A DNA stretch of 64,000 bases. Source: Branchiostoma belcheri (lineage: Eukaryota > Chordata > Leptocardii > Amphioxiformes > Branchiostomatidae). Made by a program: the position numbers and the translations under genes. The stretch spans positions 534,776-598,775 of the forward strand of contig NW_017802603.1 in NCBI RefSeq assembly GCF_001625305.1, read 5' to 3'. Shown here piece after piece: positions 38,721 to 51,428 of this stretch; position 1 is the first letter of the stretch; every line of letters starts with the position of its first letter. A model generated the notes under the pieces. That model was not told where the DNA came from. It did no database searches and saw only the letters and a list, made by a program, of their open reading frames with translations.

Positions 38721-41700
38721 TTTTCGTTAAAGCTGCGTGGACAAGTTCAGGATTTTCAGAGTTTCATACTAAACTACATCAAAACTAAAATATCTCAATC
38801 TGTGATTTGCCTTATATGTGACTGAGCACGGAAACGGAAATTGCCATGCTTGCTCGATGGGAATAGTAGTTCCTGCAGGCACTGCCATTCAAATAAAATT
38901 CCTAGTTTAGGCTTGGCTTACTATTTGTCTTTCCTGGGTAATATTTCTGATCGCTATTACAAGCCATTGCTACAGCCTTATCTCAGCGACGATGACAACC
39001 GTGTCAATCACACACTTCCTGTCCTGCAGCGACGATAGACATGTCGACTCAGACCTGTCGGGTAGTCCCGTTCATCCGGCAGCTTCTACAGACAGCTGGG
39101 ACAGGTATGGATTTTCTTGTTTGTTGTTAAACATCGATAAGGAAAGGAATTTCCTGTCTGCTGATGGGTCTATGAATCATGACGTTTGGAGCAGGACTGA
39201 TTATACTATCACATGGAGACTTTTTAAAACAAGTTTGTGGCAATGGTATTTATGATAAGCATAGATTGATGGCCCCTATGTAACTCCACTGAATTTAAAC
39301 AGGGACAACAGCTCACTCGTTAAACATTAATATTGTTCTTCATCGACATTAGGACGACCTTGTTGACCACCCATGTGGTGTAATGGCCTTGTGTTTCACT
39401 TTGTACATTCTGCTTATACTAGAGCCTGGTTATACGACACAACCATTCCCCCCAACTATCTCTAAGCAATCTGATGTGACACCAATCCAACAACTTTATC
39501 TAGTATGTTGGACATAGTTGCACTCCCTTTTGGCTTCTTGTCCATGCGGATATGTGGCTCCAGTGACAATGTTGCAAGGTTGAACCAAGGCAGTGCCCAT
39601 GCCAATACACGTGTCATTTTTCACGGGGGTGTCCCTCTATAATGGACGTGTCCTTGGTATGTCGGCTCGTAGTACTGCCGGAGTTCTCCTCAACAACAGC
39701 CTAATCCATCACAAGTTTTTGGTGCGTGGGAGGAATGAAAAGGACGGTGAGATAATGATCATCGCCCCACCTGGTCCTAATCGCTTTCCTGGCTATTCAA
39801 AGACATGGAAGAGCGTGGTTCTGTTCATTGCATTGATAGCAGATAGCAGACACTAAGGGACAATAAACTGTGCTTAAATGATCTCCAACTTTGCTTTTCA
39901 GCTGCTCCCCCTTATCTGTCTCATTACGCAGTCCATTGCACATCTGCTTTAAGGGTCCCTGGTGCAGTACAAGGCATGTACGTTAACGTGACGAGAGGGA
40001 ACACCGTCATGGCAGAGCTCCAAGCTAAGAGTCGTGATTGTCTTTCTACATGTTCGTGCAACACATTTGCGAAGGTGTAAAGAGTCCCTGGATACATACA
40101 TGCATCCCTGTCTTACTAGAATTGTCAAAAATGATCGATTTTCTAGACATTCCGAAGAAAATTAATGTTCAGGGTATTCAACGTGTTCAAAGTAATCTAA
40201 CTCCAACTCGATCTAGCAACATGATTTAGCTACGGCTTTTAAGCTACTTTTGCTACATCCTTATTTAGCTCATGACTACGAAGGGAGTACCCGGCATAAC
40301 CAATAAACGTAAAGGGAAAAGGTTTTCTCGAACAGTTATAATAGGCATTATGGTTTTAGATACAGATCCATTTCTTAACTTTCCAGTCAAATTTGCTGGA
40401 CTTCTGACAAAACATCGTCAGGAGAATCATCAAGTAATAGTTTACAGATTTCAAGTTATTATGCTCTGATTCTAATGTCACGATAATGTCGTTGAGTATG
40501 TAAATTCATCAGTCCATAATTACATCACCTTAAAAGACCTTACAAGATAAATAAGTGCAAGCTGAGCCATGTAATAGGGATCTGTACTGTTGCAGGTAAG
40601 TGATCATGGGCAGTTTTTCAGGCATCTGATTAAATAAATAAATCACCATCCATCGCAACGAAACCAATAAATTGTGAGCCGTGTCTGTTGGTAATGTACG
40701 AAATACGTGACTTACTTCTTTTACAGAATGAAAGACGTTTAAATTATGTCTTGTGATCGTGAATTTGCCGTAATGTGCAGTCTATTATATCTGGTTGGTT
40801 CTATGACATGTCTGTTGTCATTCCACACGGGCTGCTATTATATTAGATCTCCTGCTGCATGTCACTTACCAGGTGTAGACGGACGTAATTCGATGCAAAG
40901 CGTGGCAATGATAGATTCATTGCAACAGAAGGCAATTTGTTCAAGTTACATTCATTACAAAACGTTAATGCACAAATAGATCTTGCGTAGTTGTGACATT
41001 CCCATTTGGTTTTGAACCGATTGTAAACGCGTGATGTCAGCTTGAAGTGATGTTGTTATCCGCTATCTGTAGAAATCACTACGGAAGCTGTAGGTAAAGG
41101 TTATATGGAATTGGGTCAAAAGTAGGGGTTAAACTGTGATATGACCATGCAGCAATCGCCATGTGCTTGCCTGTCTGCCTGGCGAATCAAAGTAGATTTT
41201 CTTAGCTTTAATTTCTATTTCTTTGAATTCACAAAGCCGTTTACACGGTATGTACGACACTGGTCAAACACACACATGCCTGACAACGACAATAGCCAGA
41301 GTAAATCACCATGAGTTTTCCTCCATGGGTAACATATCATATCGTTCTGCCCAAATTGGCCGAGTTCGATGGCGGAATTGTGATTTGTTTGACTTTTGTA
41401 CCTCTACAGGGATTTACCTGGGCATAAGGTGAGGACGTTTTGCATGTTTGGGTAACGGTTTTATCGAACATGAAGTACTGCTTTTAACAGATTGCCCGCG
41501 GGCGCCAGTCAGCAGATTTTGTCTACCTTATTGACCTTTATCGGCGGAATTTCTGAACAAAAGTTCCTACAACCACCTTGACCTTCTAGAACTATGCTGT
41601 CTGTTGATCTATGACTGTTTCACAGACCGTATCATATGCGATGTTTCTCATTCTGCACAGACGCAATGAGAATTTAGCCGTAATGCCCGGCATTTGTCAG

Positions 41701-44700
41701 CCGAAACTGCATTGCATATTGTCGCAATCCTACAGACGTTTTGCTATATGTCTGGCATGCAACAGGTAATAGGACCAAAAGCGTGGAAACGTTTGCCAAG
41801 GAAATTCTGAAATGAGCCATGCTAGTTGAGCCACACTTACGACGAAGTTCGCTCATGTTGAAAGTCAACACCAACTGATTATAGCTAATACCCTTCTAAT
41901 TGTGTTAACTGTTGAATTCACAAATACATATAGACTTATTTCAATTGCAAAGTTCGGTGAACCTGCATACATAACCCTAATAACCTTAAGAAGTTTTGTC
42001 AGACAGTTACAAACCACTCATTTATCAATGTCCACCAACACTAAATTTATGTGTCGGATAAAAATAAGCTAAGACCCATGGATGCAAACACTCAGCCTCC
42101 GCGAAGGTTATCCTCCTGTAGGCGTGGAACGCCCTGCGTCTGCCGGTCACCAGATTCACAAACTTTGGGCAGATACATAGTAATTGAACAATTATTAGCC
42201 GGGCCCCTCTGTGGCCAATTATGGCGGGCTTGATAGAATCCAAGCCGTCTCGCCGAGCACGGAGGCAGGGACATTCACCATTACTGCGCACTGTTAATAG
42301 GATCGGTACTGTGCACGGTGGGATGGCTCAATTATCTGATCATAAATACTGAATGTCCGTGCACAGACTTCACTAGAGACAATTGTGAGAGGCTTAATTG
42401 GACAGGAAGGTTACTGAACCCAGGCAGGCATCCGTGCGATGTGAGGGGAAACGCCGATTTAGCTACACGCACCGAGAATGGACGAATCAAAACATGAATG
42501 AATTCATTTTACTCTTCTTCTCGTATCCGTTGTGAGGGCATGGCCGGCATAACCTGTAGCTGTTGAGTGTGTCAGTTTTAAGTGCCGCGGTACAGTTCGG
42601 TATTTTGCGCTACTTCTCCTGGACTAACGTACATCCTGTTGTATATAATTATTAATCAAAACACGTACCATACACCATGTGTTACACGGACGTTCTTAAT
42701 TTGATTTTCCCAAACAGCCTTCTGTTCTTGAAAACGCTCCAAGTTATGTATATATTCTTTCCAGCTTTCCCTGGTAGTTACGCCTCCCACAGTTGAATGA
42801 TTCCGAGTCAAGCTGGAGGCCTGTCTCTCACTCTGCTCCTGGTGCAGTTTATAGTTAAGAGGAACACCTTCTGAAGACCTGAAGAAATGATTCATAGTTT
42901 CTTGGAAGTTGCTGTGGAAGTTCTATCTCTTGGGACGAGTTCTAGATGAGATGAAGAACAGGTCTCCCCGCGCCTCCACGTCAGCAGGCTGTCGCCAGGT
43001 CTGCACCGCTGCGCTGAAGGCCGCTGAGTAGCTTCTCTCCGTGACGACGTGGGCGGGACACAAACCACCAGCCTACATCCATCAACGTTCAGACAATCCG
43101 TAACCGAACGGAGATCCGGAAATGGCGCTGCCGGCCACTGCTCGAACGTAATTGATTTAGAAATCGACTGGGGGAAACCGACTTTGTGTCAGCACACGAG
43201 GCTGACATCTGCAGCATTGTCTTCATGTTTAGTCATCAGAAGCAAAATTTAAAAAAAGGAACAAATAGACATACCAAACATATATGATACAATGAATGTC
43301 TGCTTTTCTTGATTGATTTTGATTTGTACACCAGTTCGTTATGTAATTCTTTCTTTTCATTAATGTTCCTACATTGTTTTAGGTGATGTTACTTTTATTT
43401 TTACGTGTGAGTACAGGGCCTAGATAAGTATGTTATTACTTGCCCAATTCTCAGAAAAAATGTGGATGAAATGAATTTCTGCTTCACTTACACCTCTAAC
43501 AAGCCTAAATAATACCACTCATGTGAAGAAATTGTGGCCACCGGGTTCAAGTGCAGAGCAGACGCCGACCCCAATGTTGTACGAGTACGTCAGCCCAACT
43601 GCTAATGCCGAGGATCGGAGCAAAGCGTGGATGTAAGTAGGGATTCGCAGACAGCAATTTTCTTCCACCTGCCGGATCCGGACCGGTAGTCTGGACGGCG
43701 GTGGAATAGTCGGCATCAGCATTTGCTTACGTCGAGCAGCTGCACGTACGCCACAGAAAAACCTTCCCGTTATTCAATTTGGAGAAACTTGAATATTCAA
43801 GTGTAACCGTCAGATAGCGGGCGCTACTCTGTCTGGATTAAGGGCTAAACTTACCATGTCTCTGTACTGTTCCCGGTAGTTACCTCACAACAGGGGTGTA
43901 TCAGAGGTAGTCCGAGGAATATGATATACAGTGACTTCTTTAGAAGGTTATAATGTGTTTGGTAGCGTTGGTGTGTACGTGTGTATGTACGTGATCAGCT
44001 GATATAATTAATGTAAATGGGTATCTTAGTCATAATCAATGAAAAACATTTATAATCCGTTTGTCATATCATTTGGTGAAAGTATGAGGTCGTGGAACTC
44101 ATGTTATAACTATTGAATATTCTATAAATCGTCATGATCATCAACGTGCTCTTATATTTTTAGAGCTCCCTCGATTGGTGTTTTAATCGCTTATCAACTG
44201 AAACAATTGAGGAACTCAGACGTTAACATTACTATATTTCTTCCATAATGCAGAACAATTGTAGCGTTCGCTACCGGGTTTCAAACGATCAGTTTTCCCT
44301 TTTACTGGCCCTTGGGGCAAGCAAAATGGTCGTGTGGGCAGTACAGTTTGGAGACATTCAGCTCGCTAATCCCGTCATTTCCTGACAAAGGATGCGGACA
44401 CCCCCATAAATGCTGAAATAAAAGCTTAAAGCTGGGTTATTTTTGCTTCAGAAGTGGTTTTTCGCGCTCTTTGGGAGATTTGTGACAGCATCTCCGCGAT
44501 GAAGCACTCCGAGACGAGCGGATATGCTCATCTTCAGCCCGCCAAATCCTGACAGAACGCCGGGTCGTGTGCTCCCGTACACATCAACGTCATGGCAGCC
44601 CGGCGGGGAAAGGATCGATACCAGAACTACTGTCGTGCCACGCCGCTGGGGACCACTTGACTTTTAAGAAATCCATTTTTGCAACTTAGCAGACAGCTAT

Positions 44701-46925
44701 TGACGTTAGGGTGTGCGGAGGATGAACGCACAGATGTCGTGGCGAAATATCAAGTGTGCCGTTGAATGAAAGGTCAAGGTGTTCGTGTATCGGCGGTATG
44801 TCTAAGAGACCCCTCCGTATGCTGGAAGGATATTCTGTGAATGAGCCAGCTTTCCAGTAATCTCGTGAGTGGCACAACTGCCCTGGCGGCTCGGCCCCAC
44901 GTCAAGACTCGACAATTAGCTTGCCGAACTTGTTGTAAACTAGAGGAAAGGTCGAGCAACTGTGTCCGTTGTAATATTTCATGAAGTATCTCGTAAATCC
45001 CGTCTTATGTAAGCATCTTTACTTGTGTAACATCGACCATATATATGGCAAGACGTTGTGACTGTACTAATGGGGAAGGTGTGTCCCAGTATACCTGTAC
45101 ATTCAGGCGGGAGAAGCCCGTATGAGCCACGACTTACGTCCTTACGTGTCTACTCCAGGGATGAAAAGTAGTACTGAAAGTTTGAAGACGACCCTTAAAG
45201 TTTGTAAACGTTACTATAAATCTGCTAAAGAACCCAGAAATTAATCTGTCTGATAATGGACAGGCAGATGTGCAACATATAATGTAAACTACAACCCTAA
45301 CCAAAAAGACATGTATGACGTAATGAAGATATCATCAAAGGATGGAGAATGCACAAATACCGCCTATTACGTAATTACATGCACTGCCATTTGCTTATCC
45401 ACAGTGTAATGACAAGAAAGTTACAGGTAGTCTTGTTAGTCCTTAGCAGTTGAAGATAAAATGTGTACAAAATATTACACGTACATGAGACTCAGGGTCA
45501 TATCAACATGCGGTATGTATACTGATACTTACAGAAACACTGTGCTATACACATTGTTTTCACTCGCCCTTTCGTCATAGTATGCCGAGCACATACCACC
45601 TCCGCCCTGGGTGTGTGGTTACCACGAGGATAAATCTTACATCGCGTTCAGATTCAGAGACACGATGACAAGTGTGAGGGGTCGCACAACTGTTAACAGC
45701 GGTGGAGATGAGGTATTTATAGTAAGGCGCGAACTTTGGAAATACCTGACAAGTTTGATCCGGTACCAGGCGGTTATGACGTCAAACGCAACGGCAAGCT
45801 AGTCCTCCGGCGTCCCAAAAACACCCTTCACAGTCTGTCAATTACCTTTGGAATCCTCTCAGCTCGGAGGAAGTTGAGGTGGCCAAGTAGGTAACTCGGT
45901 AATCGCCCTAGCCTGGTGAGTGGCGAGGCTTGAAAACCACGACAGTCTAGCTACATCATTGTAGTGTATGTGGCCTCCAGTAAAAAGCGCCATCTACGGT
46001 TTTGATAAAGAATGACAGCGCCAGATTTCCACTTAACGTTACACGGTACCCGTAATATTGATGGCAGAATGCTCCTTCTTGCCAGCGGGGAAGATCATCT
46101 GACAAAAAGGTGACTACATCAGTGATGATTAAGAAACTTCTTCATTCGAAAATTCTGAAAACTCGCGAAGCCCTTTCACACCCTTGACAACGACTAACGT
46201 CAGTATATTTAGTTCAATTTCTTTTTGTTGCCACAAATCCCTGACATCAATGCTCTCCTGCCCTGTATCCGTAGCTATTGGACGTGTTCTACATTTGGCG
46301 TGGAGAAAATCTCATATCCTCTTCCAACGGAATCATATCCTCTTCCTACATTGTACCACTGACTTCGCAATATTATGGTGGTGTCAAGGCCTCAACAGCA
46401 AGTCCACTAGCATATCGGTTGACGAAACTCTAGACGCCTACTGACAACAGCAAAAATATTTATGGTTGACCTGGAACTTGAACCTAGCATGTTGATGTCG
46501 GTTAAAACAAGCGCAGTCAAAACGTTACAACTTAAAACGTGCTTGAAGTACTTGAAGATATTATATATAGTACAATATGGTATCTTTTGTCAATAATATT
46601 GAAAGGCAAAAAATAATATATCATTTAGTTAACAACAGTTATGGTAATAATCACAACACATGTCAGACAAGATTCTTGGAAAGTAACGAAGAAGCTATTG
46701 ATACCATACATGTTTCCTTATAGATGAATAAATCACACCATAAAATGCAGCATTTTCAAGCTAAAAGCAAACTACCAAAAAGAATAAGTCTAACCTGTCC
46801 AGGCGTCATGTAAAGACAGGCCACTGTTAACGTCTGAAAAGTTAAACTATGCAAGCACCGACAACATTATACATGTAAATTGATCAGTAATCGGCGTTGG
46901 TGTCACACCGTTTTCCCAGTCCCTT
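38721..46925. other. No supported gene between the repeat element and the methyltransferase
   Basis: Apart from the enhancer-like stretch at 42.05-42.48 kb and a polar orphan frame at 42656-42895 (-), only short random frames. A GC-richer block at 44270-44660 may be regulatory. Confidence 0.5.
42050..42480. promoter_or_regulatory. Enhancer-like stretch rich in homeodomain cores
   Basis: GTAATTGAACAATTATTAG, CCAATTATGG, CTCAATTATC, CAATTGTG and CTTAATTGG fall within about 250 bases, embedded in GC-richer sequence. Reads like a developmental conserved non-coding element, but conservation cannot be tested here. Confidence 0.3.
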
Positions 46926-47225
46926 TTAATGTGTTCCCTTGAGTTTAGCCTCGAACAGGTACACAGTTAAGTCTTGTTTAGGGAGCCTTCGCTGGTTAAC
47001 TATGGTGAAGCTCTCCGAGAAAAGCTTCATGAACTTTTCGTCCTTGTCCGGCCACCTGACGTGATGGCACAGCAGTACCCGTGTCTTCTGGTCACACAGG
47101 TGCTTCAGGGTCACCACCAGGCTGCGGAACATGTGCTCCTCATAAACCACGTCAGTGCCGATGACGTAATCGTACTGGCCTTTGGTGTACTTGTGGAGCT
47201 CTCTTCCCCATTCAAGTTCACAAAC
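46926..47225 (-). CDS. METTL21-type methyltransferase, last coding exon
   Basis: Encodes residues 141-239 with LEWG, the DVVY motif and the C-terminal strands, ending in a stop at 46926. Acceptor AG at 47226-47227. Confidence 0.88.
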   Translation of the reverse strand, partial: VCELEWGRELHKYTKGQYDYVIGTDVVYEEHMFRSLVVTLKHLCDQKTRVLLCHHVRWPDKDEKFMKLFSESFTIVNQRRLPKQDLTVYLFEAKLKGTH

Positions 47226-48889
47226 CTACATGTATAAACAAAATCATGTATCCTCAATAATGCTTTCTGATATTTTAACATACTAATCAGTGAAAGCACA
47301 ATGCCATTAACATGAAAGAAACGGAGAATGTTCTTAAAACCTTTCATTCTATATGAGGTAAGGTACATTGTTTAAAAGTCTTAAACTTATATTTATTATA
47401 TTAATTAAAATCAAGGAGAAAAATTAAGGTAAGAAACATCCATAAAATACCTACCTTCGGGCGATGTTTGCATCCCTCTGTGTTGATTTTTACGTTCTCT
47501 TCCATATTAGGCAAGATGCTTTTTAGGTCGGTAAGAGTGACGTCAGCACCTAGCAACGCATATGATGGAAACAATAGATGCTGATATAGTAAAGATTAAT
47601 GGTAAACTAGCCTTGTTACCACCTCATTACAAAGACCTTAGACCTTAGAAATATCAAATAAAATTGCCATTATTAGTTAGCAAGTACGTCGTCCTTTTAT
47701 ATTTACCCATGAGGCTAGCCACGATGCCGACCAGCCCAGTCCCGGCACCTACTTCAATCACCTTCTTGTCCTCAAACTGACGTCCCCGGCGCTGGATGAA
47801 CTCGCAGAAGGCCTCACCCTTAATCGATGGGATAAGACTAGACATAATTAGCAAATGGACTTTTCTTTACGCATTAGTATGGCTAAATCTGTCTCATCCT
47901 TTTGATAGCGAATCAAGCTTCCTTAAGTGTGTGCATATACCAACAACCCCTATCCAAACCACTAGCCCTCAATTTATCGTTAATCTATAGATAAATGCGT
48001 ATGGTAGCCCAGTGCAAAAATAGTTCTAGAAGCCCGGTAGAACCAAGAATTTCAAACAGCTGTTTAAAAAGTCCCAACTTTGTAGAATGCAAGGCGTCTT
48101 AACTTCAAGGCTATTGGAGAGCTAGCCGGTATTAATATTCATAACTTAATTATAGTGTATCTGATTCTGATAACAGAACTCAGTTCGTAAGTTTGGGATA
48201 CCCCCTCAGAGATAAAGGGTTATCCTGGCAGTTTCTTCACAATTCTATTGCAGGAATGCTAGCTGAAGGCGTATGGTAATCTAAATAATCACGTCGCGTG
48301 AGTATTTTAACCGAGGGTCCTAAAATATACTAGTATTTAACGAGGTGACCTATTTTTTGCCGGACCAGATATTTTGTCGGGCAGATATTGTAATCTGGAA
48401 GAATTTTTTAATGACTAAGATGGATGCATCTGACGTCTGTTTATCTGTCATTAACCGACCTCTGGGCAGTGGAAATGGTCCTGGAGGATTGTACTAAATC
48501 AACATCTGACGTAGATTGTTTCCTAACAATTCCGACGACGTAGAAGTCTAGGAAGGAATTGCGTCTAAAATGCCCTCAATATTTATGTTTTATTTATATC
48601 ATATACAGTTTGTCCTAGGAAGGCATCACTCAATCACTCTCTCATTCATTCACTCCAAGAGGATCCTTCTACTTACAGCGTGCCAGACCTTGGTGCCGAC
48701 TTCTTCTTGTATGCCTATGTTTGCCTCCTTGATGTGTATTTCCCTACCTGCGAAGTGATACCTCAAGACACGAGACCTCTTCGCCATCAAGTCGTAGATT
48801 TGTTCCTTGGACCAAGGAGACGGCGGGTATCCTCCGTTTGCTGTAGTGTCATCTTCAGAGCAACTGGCTTCCGTGATGTCACAGTTCAT
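46926..48889 (-). CDS. METTL21-type protein lysine methyltransferase (four coding exons)
   Basis: SAM-dependent methyltransferase of the METTL21/EEF1AKMT3 group (methyltransferase family 16), which methylates lysines on chaperones or elongation factor. Exons join as 48677-48889, 47707-47818, 47455-47549 and 46926-47225, all on GT-AG sites with phases 0, 1, 0, giving 239 residues, close to the family's usual 210-240. Visible motifs are the SAM-binding GAGTG at residues 95-99, acidic Asp116 after the second strand (VTLTD), the conserved L-x-W-G at 144-147, and the family motif DVVY at 165-168. The start is the first ATG after an in-frame TAG. The N-terminal 30 residues are acidic and probably disordered. 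The exact paralogue (METTL21A, C, EEF1AKMT3 or a lineage-specific copy) cannot be fixed from the sequence. It shares its strand with the BRICHOS gene upstream. Confidence 0.88.
47455..47549 (-). CDS. METTL21-type methyltransferase, coding exon 3
   Basis: Encodes GADVTLTDLKSILPNMEENV and what follows, aligning with the second strand and helix of METTL21 proteins. Acceptor AG at 47550-47551, donor GTAGGT. Confidence 0.85.
47707..47818 (-). CDS. METTL21-type methyltransferase, coding exon 2
   Basis: Encodes the helix before strand 1 and the SAM motif VIEVGAGTGLVG. Acceptor AG at 47819-47820, donor GTAAAT. Ends in phase 1. Confidence 0.88.
48677..48889 (-). CDS. METTL21-type methyltransferase, coding exon 1
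   Basis: Encodes residues 1-71, ending in the V-W-H-A segment that corresponds to the VWDA of METTL21 proteins. Donor GTAAGT at 48671-48676. Phase 0. Confidence 0.85.
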
Positions 48890-49256
48890 TCTGTCCTGTT
48901 TTGTTTGAGCGTTATCTTCACACTAGACGAAGAATATACATGTTTTACGTACATACCTACCTGTATAACATCAAGGTAATAGCTTTACTTAAAATTTAGC
49001 TTGGCTCTTTGGTTTAAAATAAAAATAAAAAATGCTATCAACCGCTCTCCACAGAAGTCCATACTCCAAGACGACGTTTCAACTGAAGACAGCAAGATGA
49101 ATACAGTAAGTGTAAATAGAAGCACAAATACATTTCTGTGTTCCCGCATGGCGCATTACATAGAACCACTGTGACAGCTAACAAGTCGAGAAACATCTTA
49201 TTTATGATACACATCTAGCTGTAGACATGCGCAAGTCTATAGAAATATTATCTTAC

Positions 49257-49400
49257 GAAAATGTCGCGCGGTTTTTTCCGCTCTTCTGGAAAGACTACCC
49301 CACCGATACAGCCGAGAAGCAGCACTCTTGATGGCGACTCGACCAGCCGCCGGTTCTGTCCAGTGGCTCTGTTCCGGGGACAACTGATCTGGTCCGGATG
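49257..49400 (-). promoter_or_regulatory. Possible first exon/promoter of the METTL21-type gene
   Basis: A GC-richer stretch about 400 bases upstream of the methyltransferase start, ending on the - strand in a donor-like GTAAGA at 49251-49256. No homology supports it; it is placed here only by base composition, position and the donor. Confidence 0.25.
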
Positions 49401-51297
49401 AGCTGCGGTAACACCATCACATGTTTCACATGCATTCGATTAGCTAGCTGTAGTCGGTCAAAACTGGAACCGTTATTTTTGCACCTGTTACGTCTGCTTG
49501 GGTTTGACGTATGATCAACAATTTAAGGGCATTTATACAGATATGTGGGTGAACAGTCGCGGTAATGTAAGTCGCAATACTTATAAACTTTTGAAAAACA
49601 TGTGTCTCACTGTAAAAAGAGATGAAACCTAACAAATGGTCTGTTTCTGCATTATACATCAAGGTTTCTAGGTCAGTCTAAATACTCTATGTTCAAACAC
49701 ACACACACATACACACAGGATCTAGTTTGACTTTTGCATCCATATTTGTGATGGTTTATGGTATATTTCCTTGAATGTGCCGCTGCAGCAGTATGCAGCG
49801 GGAACATTGGGCAGTCAGCAGTGGGAAGGTATGCACAACCCATAGTCTAATCTTAGAGACCAAGAACGGATGGGCTCCCATGGGGGGTTTCAAAACCCTA
49901 GCTCATAAGCTCGCGCAATAACCAAATGCGTACAACAAAACTTTAGTGAAGTAAAATGTTCAGAGAAATCGAAGTAACATTTATCATCATTTACATGCAT
50001 GTTCATTTGTGCGACTACACTTTGGAGTTAATTAACTAAATCCTTGGGAAGGTGTTTAATTGGTTAAATTACATTGCATCAACCTATTGCCAATCTGAAT
50101 TGAACAAAGGCCATGCGCAGCTACTCTTCTTTTTATTGCCAAGCAACATGTATAAGTAAGTATATATGACATCTTTGCATGTTTAGCAACCACTAGAGTC
50201 CTCTTACGATAGAGACTGGTATTGCACGAGGGAGTGGTTGTGTCAATACTTTATACATACATAACAGAACTACACCACAATTATAATAAAAAGACTTGGG
50301 GGGGGGCAGATATTATTTTACTATCATCTGACATGGACATACACCAGTACCTCGTTTGAAGTCACACTATGGCCAGCTGTGGGAAAGTCTTCATCTTTAT
50401 CATAATTACTCATTATTTCGCAATATAATATATACCATAGCATCCGCAACTTGCTGGAGGGATGCATTGACCGACCGAAGCCGACGATTTACATTTCTAT
50501 CTTTTTCTCCAGTGTGTATGTGGGTTTGTGTGTGTTTTTGCTCTACCCCCCTCCCCACTGGGAAACTTGTTTTCTGCATATATTAAGCATCCTAAGTGGA
50601 ACCATGTTTCTTTATGTTGTATTCTTTCGTTTCCACACACAGACAGACAACTAACAATAACGGACAGACTCTCAAAATCGTTCACCATTCAATTTTTATT
50701 GAATAAAACTTACGGCGTTTCATACCCCGCGAAATCATGTTAGGTTATCGTGCCCTTGCACATCAACTACCACCACCGTTAATGATATCATGTCTATTGG
50801 TACAAGTACTAAGTACTAATTACTAAGAAACTGGCATTAATTATAAATGCACTTGTCATCGTGGCTTCGCCATGCTTTCTTTGGTGTTTTTCACAATCTC
50901 ACCGGATCTACTGTTTGGGAGACTCGACGTGACAATGAACAAAAACTTACTGAGCTAAACCATGCCTGGTAAAATGCTTTATAATATGATCCACTCTGCA
51001 AAATAAACTAAATGACAGTTAAATGTATATGTTTGATTTAGAAATTAAGCATTTGGTAACTGATATTCTGCATTGCATTAGTCTCGACCAAAAATTGTTC
51101 ATGCATGCTGTATACCGTTATAACTCTCCAACCTAACAATATCTCAACACCATTGCATTAGTATAATTCACACGTTACACATGGCAATATTCCAAATTTC
51201 TATGTGTTACAGTGCCATAACATACATTTGTGGAGCTTTTAAGCATTTGGCGGTAATGCTGTGATTCCGTACTGGAACGGGCAAATTAACGTGTAAG
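49401..51297. other. Intergenic and possible 3' UTR of the BRICHOS gene
   Basis: No exon recognised. An AATAAA on the - strand at 50695-50700 is the nearest clear poly(A) signal seen downstream of the BRICHOS stop, implying a 3' UTR of about 600 bases. Confidence 0.4.
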
Positions 51298-51428
51298 TCA
51301 TTTACCCCAGCAGTACGCATAGTAGTAATAACAATGATAGCGATAGCGCCAACCGTAATAGTAATAATAGACAATGCGGCAACGGTACCTAAGGCACACG
51401 CCTCGCTTCTGGCGGCTGCTAGCAGCAC
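51298..51428 (-). CDS. BRICHOS proprotein, last exon: furin site plus amidated Cys-paired peptide
   Basis: Acceptor AG at 51429-51430 after a pyrimidine tract. In phase 1 the exon reads GAASSRQKR, then a 34-residue peptide beginning GVCLRYRC, then stop TGA at 51298-51300. The two other frames of this stretch are what a simple ORF caller shows (a spurious hydrophobic A/I/T/V-rich product); the spliced frame is the meaningful one because it joins the BRICHOS frame and carries the processing signals. The two cysteine pairs flank a central turn (YYGWR), fitting a hairpin with Cys218-Cys246 and Cys223-Cys239; that pairing is inference. Confidence 0.83.

Noticed and set aside
51207-51428. Hydrophobic Ala/Ile/Thr-rich 73-codon frame on the - strand
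   Set aside because: It is the wrong frame of the last BRICHOS exon; the spliced phase gives the Cys/Tyr peptide with processing signals.
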